DNA from: a secondary endosymbiont of Ctenarytaina eucalypti | Lineage (GTDB): Bacteria; Pseudomonadota; Gammaproteobacteria; Enterobacterales; Enterobacteriaceae | Direction of reading: 5' to 3' | DNA length: 64,000 nucleotides | Assembly (NCBI RefSeq): GCF_000287335.1 | Contig: NC_018419.1 | Span: 1,240,001-1,304,000 of the forward strand | Shown: piece by piece, positions 46,594 through 56,976 of the stretch | How positions within the stretch are numbered: position 1 is the stretch's first letter | How the letters are laid out: the number at the start of each line of letters is the position of its first letter | Notes under the pieces: generated by a model | Told to the model about the DNA's origin: nothing | The model's input: the letters and a program-made list of their open reading frames with translations, nothing else | Database searches by the model: none | Translations under genes and position numbers: made by a program

Positions 46594-47805
46594 ATGAAAC
46601 GTGCTGTGATTACCGGCCTGGGTATTTTATCAAGTATCGGTAACGACCAAAAAGAAGTTTTGGTCTCGTTGCAACAAGGCAGCTCCGGGATTAGCTTTTC
46701 TCAGGAATTTAAAGATTCTGGGATGCGCAGCCATGTATGGGGCAATGTGAAACTTGATACTAACGGGCTAATTGATCGCAAAATAGCGCGTTTTATGAGT
46801 AATGCTTCTGTCTATGCCTTTCTGTCTATGGAGCAGGCGATTGCAGATTCCGGATTAACACCGGCCTTAGTATCCAATGATCGGACTGGCCTCATCGTAG
46901 GTTCCGGTGGGGGCTCACCCCGCAATCAGGTTGCTGGATCCGACCGCATGAGGGCCCGAGGTCTACGCGGTGTCGGCCCCTATATGGTCACTAAAGCGAT
47001 GGCCTCAGGCGTCTCAGCATGCCTAGCAACCTCTTTTAAAATTCGCGGTATTAATTATTCTATCAGTTCTGCTTGTGCGACCTCTGCACATTGTATCGGT
47101 AATGCGTTAGAAATAATAGAGCTCGGGAAACAAGACGTCATCTTTGCTGGCGGCGGTGAAGAGTTATGTTGGGAAATGGCTTGTGAATTTGATGCTATGG
47201 GGGCGTTGTCCACCCGCTACAACAAAACTCCGGAGAAAGCATCGCGTACTTATGATGTTAATCGAGATGGATTTGTTATCGCCGGTGGCGGCGGGATTGT
47301 TGTCTTAGAAGGGCTGGAGCATGCCCTAGCTCGTGGTGCTCATATCTATGCTGAAATCATTGGCTATGGAGCGACCTCCGACGGCTCGGATATGGTTGTG
47401 CCGTCTGGAGAAGGAGCCATCCGCTGTATGAAGATGGCACTAAAAGATGTTGATGGAAAAGTAGATTATCTGAACGTTCACGGTACCTCGACGCCCATCG
47501 GGGACGTGAAAGAGTTATGGGCGATTCGTAAAACTTTTGGCGACCAGCATCCGCTATTCTCCTCTACCAAAGCGATGACAGGCCACTCGCTGGGAGCGGC
47601 GGGGGTACATGAAACGATTTTTTCCCTTCTGATGCTTGAGCATGGTTTCATCGCTCCAAACATTAATATTGAAACACTTGATCCAGAGGCAAAGGGGATG
47701 AATCTTATAACCGAGCCGACCCAGTGTAGACTGACTACCGTCATGAGCAACAGCTTTGGTTTTGGCGGCACCAACGCAACGCTTGTCATGCGGAAATATT
47801 CCTGA
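46594..47805 (+). CDS. fabB: 3-oxoacyl-ACP synthase I (FabB)
   Basis: 403 residues against 406 in E. coli. Condensing enzyme for fatty-acid elongation, needed for the unsaturated branch. Thiolase fold with Cys161 in [10 protein letters not shown], His296 in NVHGTSTP and His331 in [13 protein letters not shown], the Cys-His-His triad. AGAGG lies 8-10 nt before the ATG. Alone between two decayed regions, with a retained FabR-type palindrome upstream. Complete. Confidence 0.97.
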   Translation: MKRAVITGLGILSSIGNDQKEVLVSLQQGSSGISFSQEFKDSGMRSHVWGNVKLDTNGLIDRKIARFMSNASVYAFLSMEQAIADSGLTPALVSNDRTGLIVGSGGGSPRNQVAGSDRMRARGLRGVGPYMVTKAMASGVSACLATSFKIRGINYSISSACATSAHCIGNALEIIELGKQDVIFAGGGEELCWEMACEFDAMGALSTRYNKTPEKASRTYDVNRDGFVIAGGGGIVVLEGLEHALARGAHIYAEIIGYGATSDGSDMVVPSGEGAIRCMKMALKDVDGKVDYLNVHGTSTPIGDVKELWAIRKTFGDQHPLFSSTKAMTGHSLGAAGVHETIFSLLMLEHGFIAPNINIETLDPEAKGMNLITEPTQCRLTTVMSNSFGFGGTNATLVMRKYS

Positions 47806-48495
47806 TCGCGTTATTAGATGCAGTCTCGCTCCGGTAGAATAACGGAGGTATTCACTGCCGCTTTATAGTAAGAAAAGGCAAGCATCGTATGCTTAAAAAC
47901 ATTTTCATCTAGATCATAAGAGTCCCGATAGAGAAAAGTAGTGCTTATGCGCCTTCTGCATCACGACTGTCGGTATTAAGCTGCAATTTGTATACTCAAC
48001 CAAGTACATAAGGCCCTACCTCCTTTTTGATGTCGGCTCCAAAATGAATGGAAGTGCATTCTGCGATGTCAGCTGATGACGTGAGAGACGATGCGGAAGA
48101 TAGCATCTCTTAGAAAGAGATGCATTCCCTACTAAACCGGTACAGTAAAAGCATGATGCTCTATTTATTAAAAATATCTCGGCAGCGTTGCTATAATCGG
48201 CGATCCGATATGTGATGTATTAAAACTACTTAAGTCATGATTTGTTTTTAAATGACACTGACCCGCCAGGAAAAGGATTAAGCTTGTTTCAACAAATATG
48301 TCATAATACACCTCAGCAGCATTGCAGGCAGTACCATAATTTTATTAAAACTATAATTCCTTTCATAAGCCAATACATGTTGAAAATAATGTATGTTATC
48401 TCTATGCTTTCTGATAACCTCGATGCAGTTATCAGCAGTCCCCCACCAGGCAGCATACAATTATAGTGGCACTGCTTTCTGCCTGCAATTTACGA
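47806..48495. other. Non-coding gap after fabB
   Basis: No recognisable relic. The only frames over 60 codons (48242-48466 plus, 48278-48460 minus) overlap each other and have no family features. Confidence 0.45.
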
Positions 48496-48600
48496 GACTA
48501 CCTTGCGGTTAGGGCAGCAAGGTAGTCGCCGAGGAACCTAGCTAGTCTCCGGCCCTGGACCCCGTGAGCTGCACTACCACGTCTGCATCGTGGGTTTTTT
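48496..48600 (+). other. Stem-loop plus terminator-like hairpin, possible small transcript
   Basis: A perfect 11-bp inverted repeat (GACTACCTTGC at 48496-48506, loop of 10, GCAAGGTAGTC at 48517-48527) is followed 50 nt later by CCACG, loop TCTGCAT, CGTGG and GGTTTTTT (48577-48600). The order stem then intrinsic terminator could be a small RNA or a tail of decayed tat genes. I match it to no known RNA. Confidence 0.3.
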
Positions 48601-48726
48601 CTGCATAACGTTTTTCTACTCTTACCTCTGGGGTTCTCTATAACTAACAGAGAAAGTGTGCGGTTGAAAATCCGGATTGCAATAGGTTATCCATGCTAAA
48701 CTTGACGCAATTTTCGTGTAAAATAC

Positions 48727-48793
48727 CACCATGATACTAATCTGACCCTCCATGTCTATTGTAGACATGGAGGGTCAGATTAGTATCATGGTG
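48727..48793. repeat. Perfect 67-nt palindrome (32+3+32)
   Basis: The 32 bases at 48727-48758 (starting CACCATGATACTAATC) are the exact reverse complement of 48762-48793, with only TTG between. The longest inverted repeat I can find in the window. It lies between the readable tatA relic and the small stem-loops at 48.5 kb, in DNA that is probably decayed tat operon. No gene ends here, so a terminator role is unlikely. Confidence 0.97.
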
Positions 48794-48865
48794 TGCTAGA
48801 CACCTATCGCATTGCAAGATAGTATCTTTACTAAGTCTAATTCTTTAACAATGCTATTGTGTTTA

Positions 48866-48970
48866 ACGTATCCCAGCTAACGCTGATCTCAGGTCGTTAA
48901 AATATTGCGTACATAAGAATAGATCCAAGATAGCTGCAATAATTAATAATTACTGATGACATTCATTCAT
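48866..48970 (-). pseudogene. tatA: Relic of tatA (twin-arginine translocase subunit)
   Basis: Begins 14 nt after the ubiB stop, as tatA does in E. coli. The frame from the ATG at 48970 reads MNECHQ, TAA, then LLIIAAILDLFLCTQYF and NDLRSALAGIR-TAA. This matches TatA WQLLIIAVIVVLLFGTKKL and SIGSDLGASIK position for position. Killed by a stop at codon 7 and another at codon 36. tatB and tatC are not readable beyond it. Confidence 0.65.
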
Positions 48971-48984
48971 AGGTTGAAAGATAG

Positions 48985-50619
48985 CTACGCGGTTCGTCTC
49001 AAACCGATCATCCAGCTTATGATGCCAGCGGTCATCAGCCAGGTCGCTAGAGATCCCCCATGAGTGCTTTGTGATGTTAAGAAAGTGCCACTGAGCAGCA
49101 GTGTAGTACCAACACCAAACAAAAAACGTGATTGGCTTTGCCGCACATAATGAATCCGCATATCCTCTGACATGTGATCTATGCTTTGCCGCAATAGACG
49201 ATGCTGCTTAAAACTATCATAGACAAGTTCTGGTAATTCAGGTAATTTCTCCGCCCAGTAAGGCGTTTTCTCTTTCAGCCTGCGTAGGATGGCTGGTAGG
49301 CTTACCTGCTCTCTAAGCCAGTGCTCCAGAAAAGGTTTAGCTGTTGTCCATAAATCCAGCTGAGGATACAGCTGTCGTCCGACACCTTCAATATACAATA
49401 GTGTTTTTTGCAGTAAAACCAGCTGAGGTTGTACTTCCATATTAAAGCGCCGCGCAGTGTTAAAGAGATTTAACAGCAGGTGACCAAATGAAATCTGTGC
49501 GAGTGGCTTTTCAAAAATCGGTTCGCAGACAGTGCGAATAGCGAACTCAAAATCTGCAACGTCAGTATCCATTGGTACCCAGCCCGAGTCCACGTGTAGC
49601 TCGGCTACTTTACGATAATTGCGGTTCAGGAAGGCGAGTAAATTTTCTGCTAGATAGCGCTGATCTTCTTTATTTAGCGAGCCCACAATACCATAGTCAA
49701 TCCCTATATAATAGGGATTGTCTGGGTGTTCAAAACTGACGAAAATATTGCCGGGATGCATATCGCCATGGAAAAAGCCATCACGAAAAATCTGGGTAAA
49801 AAAGACTTGCACACCCCGCTCTGCTAGCAGCTGCATATTGGTGCCCTGCTGCTCAAGAGCAGCCACATCGCTGACCGGCACGCCATAGATACGCTCCATT
49901 ACCATCATGGTTTCGCTGCAATAATCCGTATAGATCTCTGGAATATACAGCATGGGGCTATTTACAAAATTACGTCTCAGCTGAATGGCATTTGCCGCTT
50001 CGCGCAGCAAATTAAGCTCATTGAGCAACGTTTTTTTATATTCCAGCAAAACTGTTACTGGTCGCAAACGGCGGCAGGCCGGTAACAAACGCGGGATCCA
50101 GCGTGCTAACAGGTACATGAGTCGCATATCAGCTTGAATCATCGGCAAAACATCCGGTCGGATTACTTTAATTACCACTTCTTTGCCGTTTTTGAGTCGA
50201 GCAGCATGTACTTGCGCAATGGAGGCTGAAGCTAGCGGGTTCTGCTGAAAATCGTCGAACCAGCTTTCTAGCGGCTGCTCCATCGAGCGTTCGATATGTA
50301 TGCGCGCGAGGGAGCCATCAAAGGGTTGTACCTTATCCTGAAGCATAACCAATTGATCGGAAATGGTTTTCGAGAAAAGATCGCGGCGTGTCGAGAGCAT
50401 TTGGCCCAACTTAATCCATACTGGCCCTAAATCCTGCAACGCCAGGCGTAAACGTTCTCCTAATATGCGGTCTCCATGGTTATTCGGTATCCAGAAAAGC
50501 AAAGTGCGGCCCAGCCTGATCGGTAGTGTTCGCTGCGTTTTTGGGATGCACTCATCTAATCCGTAGTTAAGGATTACTCGAATAATCAGATAAAAGCGCC
50601 TGATCTCGCTGAATATCAT
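48985..50619 (-). CDS. ubiB: Ubiquinone biosynthesis ADCK-type kinase-like protein UbiB
   Basis: 544 residues against 546 in E. coli. Atypical kinase/ATPase fold of the ADCK/COQ8 family: KxGQ motif in [16 protein letters not shown], the Ala-rich loop in [14 protein letters not shown], the catalytic block [13 protein letters not shown] and GIDYGIVG. C-terminal transmembrane segment about 500-540. Needed for ubiquinone synthesis, probably by an ATP-driven role in handling lipophilic precursors. Its ATG overlaps the ubiJ stop (ATGA). Third gene of rmuC/ubiE-ubiJ-ubiB; the expected tatA downstream is a relic. Confidence 0.97.
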   Translation of the reverse strand: MIFSEIRRFYLIIRVILNYGLDECIPKTQRTLPIRLGRTLLFWIPNNHGDRILGERLRLALQDLGPVWIKLGQMLSTRRDLFSKTISDQLVMLQDKVQPFDGSLARIHIERSMEQPLESWFDDFQQNPLASASIAQVHAARLKNGKEVVIKVIRPDVLPMIQADMRLMYLLARWIPRLLPACRRLRPVTVLLEYKKTLLNELNLLREAANAIQLRRNFVNSPMLYIPEIYTDYCSETMMVMERIYGVPVSDVAALEQQGTNMQLLAERGVQVFFTQIFRDGFFHGDMHPGNIFVSFEHPDNPYYIGIDYGIVGSLNKEDQRYLAENLLAFLNRNYRKVAELHVDSGWVPMDTDVADFEFAIRTVCEPIFEKPLAQISFGHLLLNLFNTARRFNMEVQPQLVLLQKTLLYIEGVGRQLYPQLDLWTTAKPFLEHWLREQVSLPAILRRLKEKTPYWAEKLPELPELVYDSFKQHRLLRQSIDHMSEDMRIHYVRQSQSRFLFGVGTTLLLSGTFLTSQSTHGGSLATWLMTAGIISWMIGLRRTA

Positions 50620-51224
50620 CTTCTTCCCTCTAGTTTATTCAGGCGGATCGATAGATTGTGACCCGCCTGGGTTATATCTTGTACTGCACGGGAGAACCAC
50701 TCAAGTTCCAAGGCCCCAATCGCTACTTGCCATTCGTCCGTAATCGCCCTCGCCATCCACTCCTGGCTGGTGCGAAAAAAACTCCTTACGGCATTCAGCT
50801 GCTGACCTCCCGTTTGTACGACACTTTCAGCAGCAATATCGCCGATCCACGGCGAGAATAGCTCTGCTACATCAAATTCAGCCATATCTAGCAGAGTCAC
50901 GAATTGTTGTAAGTACTGTAGCTCTCCTTCCACATCAAAAGAATCCTGCTTGATAAGCTGCTTCAGATTCTGACCGCTTAGCAGTAACAGAAGTTGCGTG
51001 ATACTGGTGCGCACCGTGCAATCTGCGGTATTATCCCAAGCGTTAAGCACATCAAGCCGGCGATCGCTGAATACTAGAATGACGGGGAGCGTACATGCAT
51101 CTAATTCAAATCGGAACACTTGACCTTTTAGACGCTCACGGGCAGAAGACATGGCACGATCTTGATAAAAGAGATGTTGAAGTACAACTTCTAATATTGC
51201 GCTTATCAATGGCATGAGCAACAT
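50616..51224 (-). CDS. ubiJ: Ubiquinone biosynthesis accessory factor UbiJ
   Basis: 202 residues from the ATG at 51224 ([20 protein letters not shown]), which lines up with E. coli MPFKPLVTAGIES. A TTG 12 nt upstream is also in frame but adds nothing conserved. SCP2-type lipid-binding N-terminal domain (about 15-115; [34 protein letters not shown]), then a helical C-terminus ([15 protein letters not shown]). Binds ubiquinone intermediates and, with UbiK, organises the Ubi complex. 12 nt after ubiE and overlapping ubiB by 4 nt. Confidence 0.95.
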   Translation of the reverse strand: MLLMPLISAILEVVLQHLFYQDRAMSSARERLKGQVFRFELDACTLPVILVFSDRRLDVLNAWDNTADCTVRTSITQLLLLLSGQNLKQLIKQDSFDVEGELQYLQQFVTLLDMAEFDVAELFSPWIGDIAAESVVQTGGQQLNAVRSFFRTSQEWMARAITDEWQVAIGALELEWFSRAVQDITQAGHNLSIRLNKLEGRR

Positions 51225-51236
51225 GTCATATTCCAA

Positions 51237-51995
51237 TCAGAATTTATAACTACGGTGCAGGGCGACGATGCCGCCGCTCATATTAAAATATTCAGCCTTG
51301 TTGAATCCGGCTGCCAGTATCATCGATTTTAGCATTTCTTGATCCGGATGCATGCGGATGGATTCCGCAAGATACCGATAACTTCGGGCGTCTTGGGCTA
51401 CTATATTACCAATACACGGCAGTACGTGGAAGGAATATAGATCATACGCTTTCTTCAGTAGTTTGCATCGAGGGGTGGAAAACTCAAGAATCAACAGTCT
51501 ACCTCCGGGTTTCAGTGCTAGATACATCGACTTCAGCGCCTGATCTTTTTCGGTCACATTACGCAGTCCAAAAGACATAATAATGCAATCAAAGATATTA
51601 TGTGAAAACGGTAGCGCTTCTGCGTTAGCCTGGACATAGCTGACATTGCCTAGAATACCGCGGTTGCGCAACTTCTCCCGACCCATCTTCAGCATAGATT
51701 CGTTAATATCTGCTAGCACTACGTCCCCTTTTTCACCTACAATCCGGGAAAAGGTAGCGGTTAAATCGCCGGTGCCTCCCGCCAGATCTAGGACTTTTTG
51801 CCCGCGGCGTACGCCACTGCACTGGATAGCGAACCGTTTCCAAAGACGGTGAATGCCGAATGACATTAGATCATTCATGAGATCGTATTTTTCAGCAATA
51901 GAGTGAAAGACATCGGCTACCATTAATGCTTTCTGCGCCTTCGAAACCGTCAGGAAACCAAAATGGGTGGTTGCACTCCTGTCTTCATCTGTCAT
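51237..51995 (-). CDS. ubiE: Ubiquinone/menaquinone C-methyltransferase UbiE
   Basis: 252 residues against 251 in E. coli. Class I SAM methyltransferase: motif [34 protein letters not shown] (post I to II) and [13 protein letters not shown], with the family signature [14 protein letters not shown]. Methylates demethylmenaquinone and 2-octaprenyl-6-methoxy-1,4-benzoquinol. First of the ubiE-ubiJ-ubiB run, 71 nt after rmuC. Complete. Confidence 0.97.
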   Translation of the reverse strand: MTDEDRSATTHFGFLTVSKAQKALMVADVFHSIAEKYDLMNDLMSFGIHRLWKRFAIQCSGVRRGQKVLDLAGGTGDLTATFSRIVGEKGDVVLADINESMLKMGREKLRNRGILGNVSYVQANAEALPFSHNIFDCIIMSFGLRNVTEKDQALKSMYLALKPGGRLLILEFSTPRCKLLKKAYDLYSFHVLPCIGNIVAQDARSYRYLAESIRMHPDQEMLKSMILAAGFNKAEYFNMSGGIVALHRSYKF

Positions 51996-52066
51996 ACTTG
52001 TTTTCCTGATCGATCAATGTTTAGGCCAGTGTAACAGATGAAAGCTGAAACCCCTACGGCACCACG

Positions 52067-53635
52067 TTACTTCTTGTATCGCTTACGTGGTGGCAGGTTA
52101 GTCACATCCTTTATCCTATTTACTTTCGGTTCGTAAGTCTCATCGCATAAGCATTCTTCTGATACCGGAGCATCCTCACCAGATCTATCCGTAATGGGGC
52201 TATTTATGCTTGAAGTAGGGGGGATGGGTCGCTTCATGTCCACACCGAGGGCTCGGAATTCTTCAGCCTGACTGATAATATTACCACGCCCATAGCGCAA
52301 TTTATTTTGCGCTAGCCGATAACTGGCTTGCGCTTTCTCAAGGCTTTGACCAATCGCGTCCATATCACTAACAAATAATCGTAATTTATCATAGAGGCGT
52401 GCAGCACGATCAGCGATATGTTGCGCGTTACGGCTTTGATGCTCGTAGCTCCAAAGATTATGTATGGTGCGTAGCGCAACTAGAAGCGTGCTAGGGCTCA
52501 CCAGTATAATATTATGCGCCATCGCTTCATTTATCAGCTCCGGCTGTCGGTCGATTGCCACTATAAAGGCTGGCTCAATCGGGACAAACATCAAGACGTA
52601 ATCGAGCGAGCGTAAGCTTGGTATTTTTTCATAATCTTTATTGCTTAGTAATTTTATGTGAGCACGCAGCGCATTTACATATTCGCTTAGCGCCTGTTGC
52701 CGCTCAACATCATTGTCGCTATTGAAATAACGTTCATAGGCTACCAGCGAAATTTTTGCATCGATAATTACATCTTTTCCCTGTGGTAGGCGAACCACGA
52801 CATCAGGCTGTACACGACGACCATCTCCTTTCTGAATACTGATCTGAGTTTCAAATTCATTACCTGCGCGCAATCCAGATGCTTCAAGTATCTTGCTGAG
52901 CACCACTTCACCCCAAGTGCCCTGTGCTTTTTTGTCGCCTTTGAGCGCGCGAGTAAGATTGACGGCCTCTTGAGCCATCTGAACATTAAGTTTCTGCAAG
53001 TTCTGAATTTCATGACGGAGCGTATGACGCTCACGCGCTTCTTGATTAAAGCTTTCTTGCGCCTGCTGGCGAAAGCCGTCTAATTGCTCGCGCAGGGGCA
53101 TCAGCATCTGATTCAGACTTTGACGATTTTGTTCGTCTACCTTCCGTCCACTATGTTCAAAGATGCGGTTCGCTAGATTTTCAAACTGCGCTGACAAACG
53201 CCGCTCACTGTCGATTAACAAACGCTGTTTTTCTTCCGTCGCGAGCCGTGTTTCTTCTAAACGTATAGCGACCTCTCGCAGGTCTGCCTCCTGGCGTCTA
53301 TTTAGTTCTAGTTGCCCCCGCAGTTCTTGATTGAGCTGTTCGCACTCCAGGCGAACGTGCGAAAGGGAGCTCAACCGTTCCTCGGCAGCTACTAGCCTGC
53401 CATATTGTTCGCGCTGCCTTTGCTCACCAGCGCGCAGTGAGGCCTCGCCTTGCTGCCGGGCATTTTGCTCATAGAGTAAGGCTTTCTGTGCTGCCAGAAG
53501 CTTTTGCTCGAGACTTATTCGTTCGGCTTCCTGTGCTAAATGCTGTGGATGCAGGCGGAGCGCGTCGATCAGCCAACCTAGCAAGGCGCCAATCAGAGCG
53601 CCGCCTATACCACTATACAATAGGCCGTAATCCAT
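52067..53635 (-). CDS. rmuC: DNA recombination protein RmuC
   Basis: 522 residues, somewhat longer than E. coli (475). One N-terminal membrane segment (about 5-25), then a long coiled coil (about 30-220), then the RmuC nuclease-like domain: GTWGEVVLSKILEASGLR, QPDVVVRLPQGKDVIIDAKISLVAYERYF, YVLMFVPIEPAF and LVALRTIHNLWSYEHQSRNAQ. Limits inversions at short inverted repeats in E. coli (established phenotype), which is interesting next to the palindromes found in this window. The extra length lies in the coiled coil and the variable C-terminal tail. Confidence 0.95.
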   Translation of the reverse strand: MDYGLLYSGIGGALIGALLGWLIDALRLHPQHLAQEAERISLEQKLLAAQKALLYEQNARQQGEASLRAGEQRQREQYGRLVAAEERLSSLSHVRLECEQLNQELRGQLELNRRQEADLREVAIRLEETRLATEEKQRLLIDSERRLSAQFENLANRIFEHSGRKVDEQNRQSLNQMLMPLREQLDGFRQQAQESFNQEARERHTLRHEIQNLQKLNVQMAQEAVNLTRALKGDKKAQGTWGEVVLSKILEASGLRAGNEFETQISIQKGDGRRVQPDVVVRLPQGKDVIIDAKISLVAYERYFNSDNDVERQQALSEYVNALRAHIKLLSNKDYEKIPSLRSLDYVLMFVPIEPAFIVAIDRQPELINEAMAHNIILVSPSTLLVALRTIHNLWSYEHQSRNAQHIADRAARLYDKLRLFVSDMDAIGQSLEKAQASYRLAQNKLRYGRGNIISQAEEFRALGVDMKRPIPPTSSINSPITDRSGEDAPVSEECLCDETYEPKVNRIKDVTNLPPRKRYKK

Positions 53636-54839
53636 CTTTTCTCCGAAAAACCACGTCTAATAATGACGTTAAAAGGGAACCTTGTATATGCCCATATCCT
53701 TTGAGTAATAGCTAAAACGCCTAATCTAATGCAATTCAAATACCGGGAGCATGCCTGCTAAATGCTACTAGCGCTTCAGATACAAGATTTACTAACTGCA
53801 ACCTGAGGCGATGATACTTCATAGAAGCCCCTCAGGTTGCAGTAGTAGGACAATCCACTCACAGTGAGCCTAACATGGCCGGATACAGCAGGCCGACAAG
53901 CGCCCTAATGCGGGGTAGCGCTACAGGCATGCCGCGTGATTTTTACTAGATTTATAAACTGATGAAACTCTCATTAAGATAAGCAGATTATCTCTTTACT
54001 TAGACAGCGAGAACAGACAATGTTGATCAACATTCACCTGTTAACACTTAGTATCATGATTGATGCGGTCATCAACAGGAAAAGATATTATAGTTAGGGG
54101 TGCAGCAGAACAAAGAGTCTAAAATAGAATTTACAGTCTGACACAATAATGTCACTAAATTCAGAGAATGACGTAACCGTCATCTGACAATAGAGAGCAC
54201 AATACATCAAAAAATCTATACTTTATCGTCAGAAGGTCTTACTAGTTCACCGGCTCTGCCGGGATTGATAACTGCTCTACCGGAACATCTGGTAGGGCTA
54301 GTTGCCGCTGCTAAAAATATCTAATACTGTTATTAAACTCTGTTGAGGAAGAAAATAACGCTCGTTTGTATCTCTCCGAGGTCTAAGTGCGAAAGCTCTT
54401 AGCTAGCTGCGCCATATTATATATGTATCTAGGCGTTTAAAAATAAGCACTGAATATCAGTAGTAAGAAGCTTTGGAAAAGCAACCAGCCTATCGGCTTT
54501 TAGCAGCTAAAGTAATGATTTTCAGTCTACAACACTTCTAGGTGTTTTGCTGTATCTTCATAATCATGAAGCGCAGAAATGCGCACATAATAGGCAAAAT
54601 GCGTAACTAAATTATCCATCTTAGACATGACAGAGCGCACCCGTATCGTGTGGAAGTAACTCTACTAGCAGCGAATTACCATGAAAAGCTCATTGATTTA
54701 ACCATGCTATTGAAAGCTGTTGCTGTTGCCGTAAGGGCACTTCACTTCCCGGCTAAGTTAGCCTGATCACGACCTGTTCGGATGCCACGTAATCTTATTA
54801 CATACTGTCATTTTACACTACGCATCCTCTTAGGTGAAT
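53636..54839. other. 1.2-kb non-coding gap upstream of the rfaH relic
   Basis: No recognisable udp (expected upstream of rmuC) or tatD. Contains a perfect 14-bp inverted repeat at 53795-53843 (ACTGCAACCTGAGG, 21-nt loop, CCTCAGGTTGCAGT). A weaker stem near 54272-54296 (CTACC/GGTAG). Confidence 0.45.
53795..53843. repeat. Perfect 14-bp inverted repeat with 21-nt loop
   Basis: ACTGCAACCTGAGG at 53795-53808 and its exact reverse complement at 53830-53843. No T-tract follows on either strand. Confidence 0.85.
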
Positions 54840-55245
54840 ATGCAAAGCAGCATGCTAGTCTACTGTCAATCTTTACTAGAACTGATGTGCATCATGGGTA
54901 TGTCGTATTTTCATAAGGTTGAACGTCATGATTTTAACTTCTTGAGATTAATTGAGGCACTGAACCAACAGCAAAAAAATCTATTTTTATCAATAAATAT
55001 ACTTTCATCTATCTTCAATGCTGAGCGCCCAGTACTAGATATAACATCCTCATCACGGGGATCGGAAGCGTAATGTTTTTGGGTTTCATTAGAAACCTAT
55101 ATGTTTATAACATTGCCGCTCCTCTCTCAGGACTAATGTAGGTATATAGGAGAAAACGTAGCTGCTACGGTATATGTTCGGACGGTTTATTTTATCTTTT
55201 TTGAATAAAATACCAGCAAAACTAATAAAGAGATCTTATAATATA
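54840..55245 (+). pseudogene. rfaH: Relic of rfaH (NusG-like transcription elongation factor)
   Basis: Next to ubiD, the neighbour of rfaH in E. coli. The ATG at 54840 opens MQSSMLVYCQSLLE (RfaH MQSWYLLYCKRGQLQ). Then VERHDFNFL (LERQAVNCL), DITSSSRGSEA (TTINATRGVSH), GENVAATVYVRTVYFIFFE ([20 protein letters not shown]) and TNKEIL (INKEIK). The first 80 codons are open but the rest is interrupted. It is on the same strand as ubiD; as I recall, E. coli has it on the opposite strand, so its orientation should be checked. Confidence 0.55.
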
Positions 55246-55270
55246 GGCTAAATATCCACGGGATGATGCT

Positions 55271-56758
55271 ATGAAATACCGTGACTTGCGAGCCTTCCTG
55301 GCTCTATTAGAGCGGAGGGGGGAATTGAAGCGCATTAGCTTACCCATCGATCCCTATTTGGAAATGACAATAATCGCTGACCGCACGTTGCGTGCAGACG
55401 GTCCTGCTCTGCTGTTTGAAAACCCAAAAGGGTATACGATGCCGGTGCTGTGCAATCTATTTGGGACCCAAGAGCGCGTAGCGCTTGGTATGGGAAGAGA
55501 GAGCGTCAGTGCACTACGCGATGTAGGTAAATTTCTAGCTTTTTTGAAAGAACCTGAGCTGCCAAAAGGTTTTCGAGATCTAGTAGCGAAAGCCCCCCAT
55601 TTCCGTCAAATGCTACATATGTCCATTAAACGGGTAAGTCATGCATCGTGCCAAGAGGAGATCTGGCAAGGGGAGGATGTGGATCTTGGCCGTATTCCTA
55701 TCATGCACTGCTGGCCAGGCGACGCCGCGCCACTTATCACCTGGGGTCTGACCGTTACGCGCGGGCCGCACAAAGAACGGCAAAACCTAGGTATTTACCG
55801 TCAGCAGGTGGTGGATAGGAATAAGGTAATTATGCGCTGGCTCTCTCATCGTGGCGGCGCGATCGACTTTCAGGAATGGACGAAACACACGCCTGGTAAA
55901 CGTTTTCCCATCGCAGTCGCCCTCGGTGCTGATCCGGCGACAATCCTAGCCGCGGTGATACCGGTGCCTGATGTGCTATCTGAATACGCTTTCGCGGGCT
56001 TGCTCCGCGGGCACAAAACCGAAGTAGTAAAGTGTGTTTCTTGTGATTTAGAGGTACCAGCTAGCGCGGAGATTGTTTTGGAAGGGTACCTGAAGGTAGG
56101 GGAAATGGCAACTGAGGGGCCGCATGGCGATCATACTGGATATTATAATGAAACAGCTACTTTTCCAGTTTTTACTATAACCCATATCACTAAGCGGCAT
56201 GATGCACTGTACCTCTCAACTTATACCGGACGCCCACCTGATGAACCTGCAGTATTAGGTCAAGCTCTGAATGAAGTCTTTGTTCCTATATTGCAAAAAC
56301 AGTTTCCGGAAATCATAGATTTTTACTTACCGCCAGAGGGATGCTCCTACCGCATAGCGGTAGTGACGATCAAAAAGCAATACGCTGGTCATCCCAAGCG
56401 CGTCATGATGGGTGTTTGGTCTTTTCTGCGTCAATTCATGTATACGAAATTTATCATCGTATGCGATGATGATATCAATGCGCGCAATTGGAAAGATGTG
56501 ATATGGGCGCTGACAACGCGTATGGATCCTGTGAGAGATACTCTCTTGATGGACAATACACCGATAGATTATCTTGATTTCGCTTCGCCAGTTTCCGGCC
56601 TAGGATCAAAAATGGGCATGGATGCAACCAACAAATGGCCGGGAGAAACACAGCGAACATGGGGTGTCCCAATTGTAATGGATCCAGACGTGTGCAGGCA
56701 TATTGACGCTATTTGGGACCAGCTGGCTATTTTGAAAATAGCCAGCTGTCTTAATTAA
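55271..56758 (+). CDS. ubiD: 4-hydroxy-3-octaprenylbenzoate decarboxylase UbiD
   Basis: 495 residues against 497 in E. coli. Prenylated-FMN-dependent decarboxylase of ubiquinone synthesis, in the cytosol. Family blocks: [53 protein letters not shown] (with the catalytic-region glutamate) and [17 protein letters not shown]. Works with a UbiX prenyltransferase not in this window. Odd end: after [10 protein letters not shown] the last residues (LKIASCLN) are encoded by one half of a perfect palindrome and do not match the E. coli tail. The core is intact. Confidence 0.97.
   Translation: MKYRDLRAFLALLERRGELKRISLPIDPYLEMTIIADRTLRADGPALLFENPKGYTMPVLCNLFGTQERVALGMGRESVSALRDVGKFLAFLKEPELPKGFRDLVAKAPHFRQMLHMSIKRVSHASCQEEIWQGEDVDLGRIPIMHCWPGDAAPLITWGLTVTRGPHKERQNLGIYRQQVVDRNKVIMRWLSHRGGAIDFQEWTKHTPGKRFPIAVALGADPATILAAVIPVPDVLSEYAFAGLLRGHKTEVVKCVSCDLEVPASAEIVLEGYLKVGEMATEGPHGDHTGYYNETATFPVFTITHITKRHDALYLSTYTGRPPDEPAVLGQALNEVFVPILQKQFPEIIDFYLPPEGCSYRIAVVTIKKQYAGHPKRVMMGVWSFLRQFMYTKFIIVCDDDINARNWKDVIWALTTRMDPVRDTLLMDNTPIDYLDFASPVSGLGSKMGMDATNKWPGETQRTWGVPIVMDPDVCRHIDAIWDQLAILKIASCLN
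56720..56748. repeat. Perfect 14+1+14 palindrome across the end of ubiD
   Basis: CAGCTGGCTATTTT at 56720-56733, one G, then its exact reverse complement at 56735-56748. It ends 8 nt before the ubiD TAA is complete. The left arm encodes the conserved QLAI; the right arm encodes the non-conserved tail. Confidence 0.97.
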
Positions 56759-56976
56759 CACATCCTGCGTGGTAAATCACTTAATCATCCGATAGAGCGA
56801 CCGCGCGTCAAGAGTGGCTTCTTAGGTCTCTTTGGTGCAAGCTATTGCTGATACCTTGTATCGCATACTACGTTGTCATCCGAAGTGTTATTCAATTATC
56901 GAGCTGGGCAGTGTCTAAGGATGCTGATAAGTGCACATGATAAAAAATATTTATCCTTAGCATTAAGGTTTGTTCC

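Noticed and set aside
54834-55073. 79-codon frame as an intact small gene upstream of ubiD
   Set aside because: Its residues line up with RfaH and similarity continues past its stop codon, so it is the open part of a relic.
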